6,261 nt of DNA, taken from positions 1 through 6,261 of the forward strand of contig JAQSVY010000097.1 in NCBI GenBank assembly GCA_029266935.1, in the 5' to 3' direction. A model generated the notes under the pieces. The model had not been told where the DNA came from and did not search any database. It saw nothing but the letters and a program-made list of their open reading frames with translations. The stretch is from Burkholderiales bacterium. GTDB lineage: Bacteria > Pseudomonadota > Gammaproteobacteria > Burkholderiales > SG8-39. The translations under genes were made by a program, and so were the position numbers. Each line of letters begins with the position of its first letter. The stretch's first letter is position 1. Shown here in pieces: positions 4,896 to 6,261 of the stretch.

Positions 4896-6261
4896 CTATC
4901 CTCTCAGCTTGAAGCGCTGCAGCTTGCCGGTCTCGGTGCGCGGCAGGGACGGGACGAACTCGATGGCGCGCGGATACTTGTAGGGCGCGATGGCGCTCTT
5001 CACGTGCTCCTGCAGCACCTTTACCATCTGCTCGCTCGCCGCCTGTCCGTCCTTGAGAACCACGTAGGCCTTGACGATCGTGCCGCGCTCGACGTCGGGC
5101 GCGCCCACCACGCCGCACTCGGCCACCGCGGCATGCGCGAGCAGCGCGCCCTCCACTTCCGGGCCGGCGATGTTGTAGCCGGCGGAGATGATCATGTCGT
5201 CGGTGCGCGCCTGGTAGAAGAAGTAGCCGTCCTCGTCGCGCAGGTAGGCGTCGCCGGTAACGTTCCACCCGTTATGTACGTAGTCTTTCTGCCGGGCATC
5301 GGCGAGATAGCGGCAGCCGGTGGGGCCCTTCACCGCCAGCCTGCCGACCTTGCCCGCAGGACAGGGCTTTCCTTCCTCATCCAGGACCGTAGCCCTGTAG
5401 CCGGGGATCGCGTAACCGGTGGCGCCGCGGCGCACGCGCTCCGGGGTGTGCGAAATGAAGATGTGGATCATCTCGGTGGAGCCGATGCCGTCGATGATCT
5501 CGATGCCGGTGGCCTGCTTGAAAAGCTGGCGCGTCGGGTCGGGAAGCGCTTCGCCGGCCGACACGCATTTCCTCAGGGAGCGCAGATCGAACCGGTCGGC
5601 GATGGCCGCCATGCCCCGGTACATGATGGGCGAGGTGAAGCACACCGTCGCCTTGTAGCGCTGGATCGTCTCCAGCATGCTTTCCGGGTTGAGCTTCTCG
5701 ACCAGCACCGTGGAAGCACCGAAGCGCATCGGGAAGCACAGCATCCCGCCGAGGCCGAAGGTGAATGCGAGCGGTGGCGTGCCGCAGAAGACGTCGTCCT
5801 TGCCCGCCTGCAGGCACGAGCGCGGGAAGCAGTCGCACATCGCGATCACGTCGCGGTGGAAGTGCATCGTGCCCTTGGGCTTGCCCGTGGTCCCGGAGGT
5901 GAAGGCGATCAGCGCGACGTCGTCGGCCGCGGTCGGCACATTGGTGAAGGTGAGCGGCTGCTTGAGCGACAGATTGTCCAGCGAGTCCGGGGCTTCGTCG
6001 TACCAGTACTTGACGTCCTTGAAGCCGGTGAACTCCTTCACCTTCCTCAGCTCGTCATCCAGCCGCTTGTCGCAGAGCGCGTGCGTGACCTGCGCCTTGT
6101 CGATGATCTCTCCAAGCTCCTTCGCGCGCAGGAGCGGCATGGTCGCGACGCAGATTGCCCCCGCCTTCATCACCGCGAACCAGCACGCCGCCATCATCGG
6201 GTTGTTCGGGCCGCGCAGCAGCACGCGGTTGCCGGGCTTGATGCCCATCTCGCGCACCAGC
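4896..6261 (-). CDS. Aryl-acid:CoA ligase, benzoate/2-aminobenzoate-CoA ligase type (5'-truncated by the window edge)
   Basis: An adenylate-forming enzyme (ANL superfamily) that activates an aromatic acid with ATP to an acyl-AMP and then to the CoA thioester. Numbering from the codon at 6257, it shows the P-loop TSGTTGKPKG (120-129), the PPLAFTFGLGG substrate-side segment (161-171), GSTEMIHIF (259-267, a hallmark of benzoate-type ligases), TGDAY (334-338, ATP ribose-binding Asp), the hinge ARTDDMI with GYNIAGPEVE (360-369), and the C-terminal catalytic lysine Lys445 in TETGKLQRF. About 454 residues are visible and the family is usually about 520-550, so roughly 70-100 N-terminal residues lie beyond the right edge. 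The frame continues upstream through base 6260. The C-terminal region (VHNGWNVTGD ... YFFYQARTDDMI) recalls 2-aminobenzoate-CoA ligase. The gene ends with TAG 4 nt before the RidA start and leads the visible operon. Substrate assignment to anthranilate rather than benzoate, salicylate or hydroxybenzoate rests mainly on the neighbouring flavoenzyme. Confidence 0.92.
   Translation of the reverse strand, partial: LVREMGIKPGNRVLLRGPNNPMMAACWFAVMKAGAICVATMPLLRAKELGEIIDKAQVTHALCDKRLDDELRKVKEFTGFKDVKYWYDEAPDSLDNLSLKQPLTFTNVPTAADDVALIAFTSGTTGKPKGTMHFHRDVIAMCDCFPRSCLQAGKDDVFCGTPPLAFTFGLGGMLCFPMRFGASTVLVEKLNPESMLETIQRYKATVCFTSPIMYRGMAAIADRFDLRSLRKCVSAGEALPDPTRQLFKQATGIEIIDGIGSTEMIHIFISHTPERVRRGATGYAIPGYRATVLDEEGKPCPAGKVGRLAVKGPTGCRYLADARQKDYVHNGWNVTGDAYLRDEDGYFFYQARTDDMIISAGYNIAGPEVEGALLAHAAVAECGVVGAPDVERGTIVKAYVVLKDGQAASEQMVKVLQEHVKSAIAPYKYPRAIEFVPSLPRTETGKLQRFKLRG
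4899..4904 (-). promoter_or_regulatory. Shine-Dalgarno for the RidA-family gene, inside the ligase 3' end
   Basis: AGAGGA, formed by the last codons of the ligase gene, lies 7 nt before ATG 4891. It supports this start and tight coupling of the two genes. Confidence 0.6.

Noticed and set aside
4896..6261. Medium- or long-chain fatty acyl-CoA ligase as the identity of the partial gene
   Set aside because: The GSTEMIHIF and NGWNVTGD segments and the aryl-CoA flavoenzyme neighbour match benzoate-type ligases better.

Overview
The window is GC-rich, bacterial and almost entirely coding, and nearly all of it lies on the minus strand. Protein style and composition suggest a betaproteobacterium (Burkholderiales/Rhodocyclales-like). 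That assignment is inference from sequence character, since no marker gene is present.

Read in the direction of transcription (right to left), five tightly packed genes are seen. (1) An aryl-acid:CoA ligase of the benzoate/2-aminobenzoate-CoA ligase group, cut at its 5' end by the window edge (6261-4896). (2) A RidA/YjgF-family protein (4891-4478). (3) A large two-domain flavoenzyme, an N-terminal FAD aromatic hydroxylase fused to a C-terminal Old Yellow Enzyme-type reductase, of the salicylyl-CoA 5-hydroxylase / 2-aminobenzoyl-CoA monooxygenase-reductase family (4481-2136). (4) A small exported protein of unknown function (2123-1626). (5) A four-domain rhodanese protein whose reading frame is broken by two mutually compensating one-base shifts (1636-68). 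Junctions are a 4-nt gap, a 4-nt ATGA overlap, a 12-nt gap and an 11-nt overlap, so one polycistronic operon with translational coupling is likely. Its promoter lies beyond the right edge.

The first three genes form an aerobic aryl-CoA ('hybrid') degradation module. The ligase activates an aromatic acid, most plausibly 2-aminobenzoate (anthranilate) or salicylate, to its CoA thioester. The fused flavoenzyme then hydroxylates the ring and, in the anthranilate version, also reduces it to a non-aromatic 2-amino-5-oxo-cyclohexene-carboxyl-CoA. That product is an enamine, and RidA proteins act on enamines/imines, which gives the RidA-like gene a plausible role. This copy, however, lacks the catalytic Arg of classical RidA. 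Beta-oxidation genes needed for later steps are not in the window.

At the extreme left edge, the last 19 codons of a possible plus-strand gene converge on the rhodanese gene, with 6 nt between the stops. There is no non-coding stretch over 300 bases, and I see no RNA genes, mobile elements or CRISPR.
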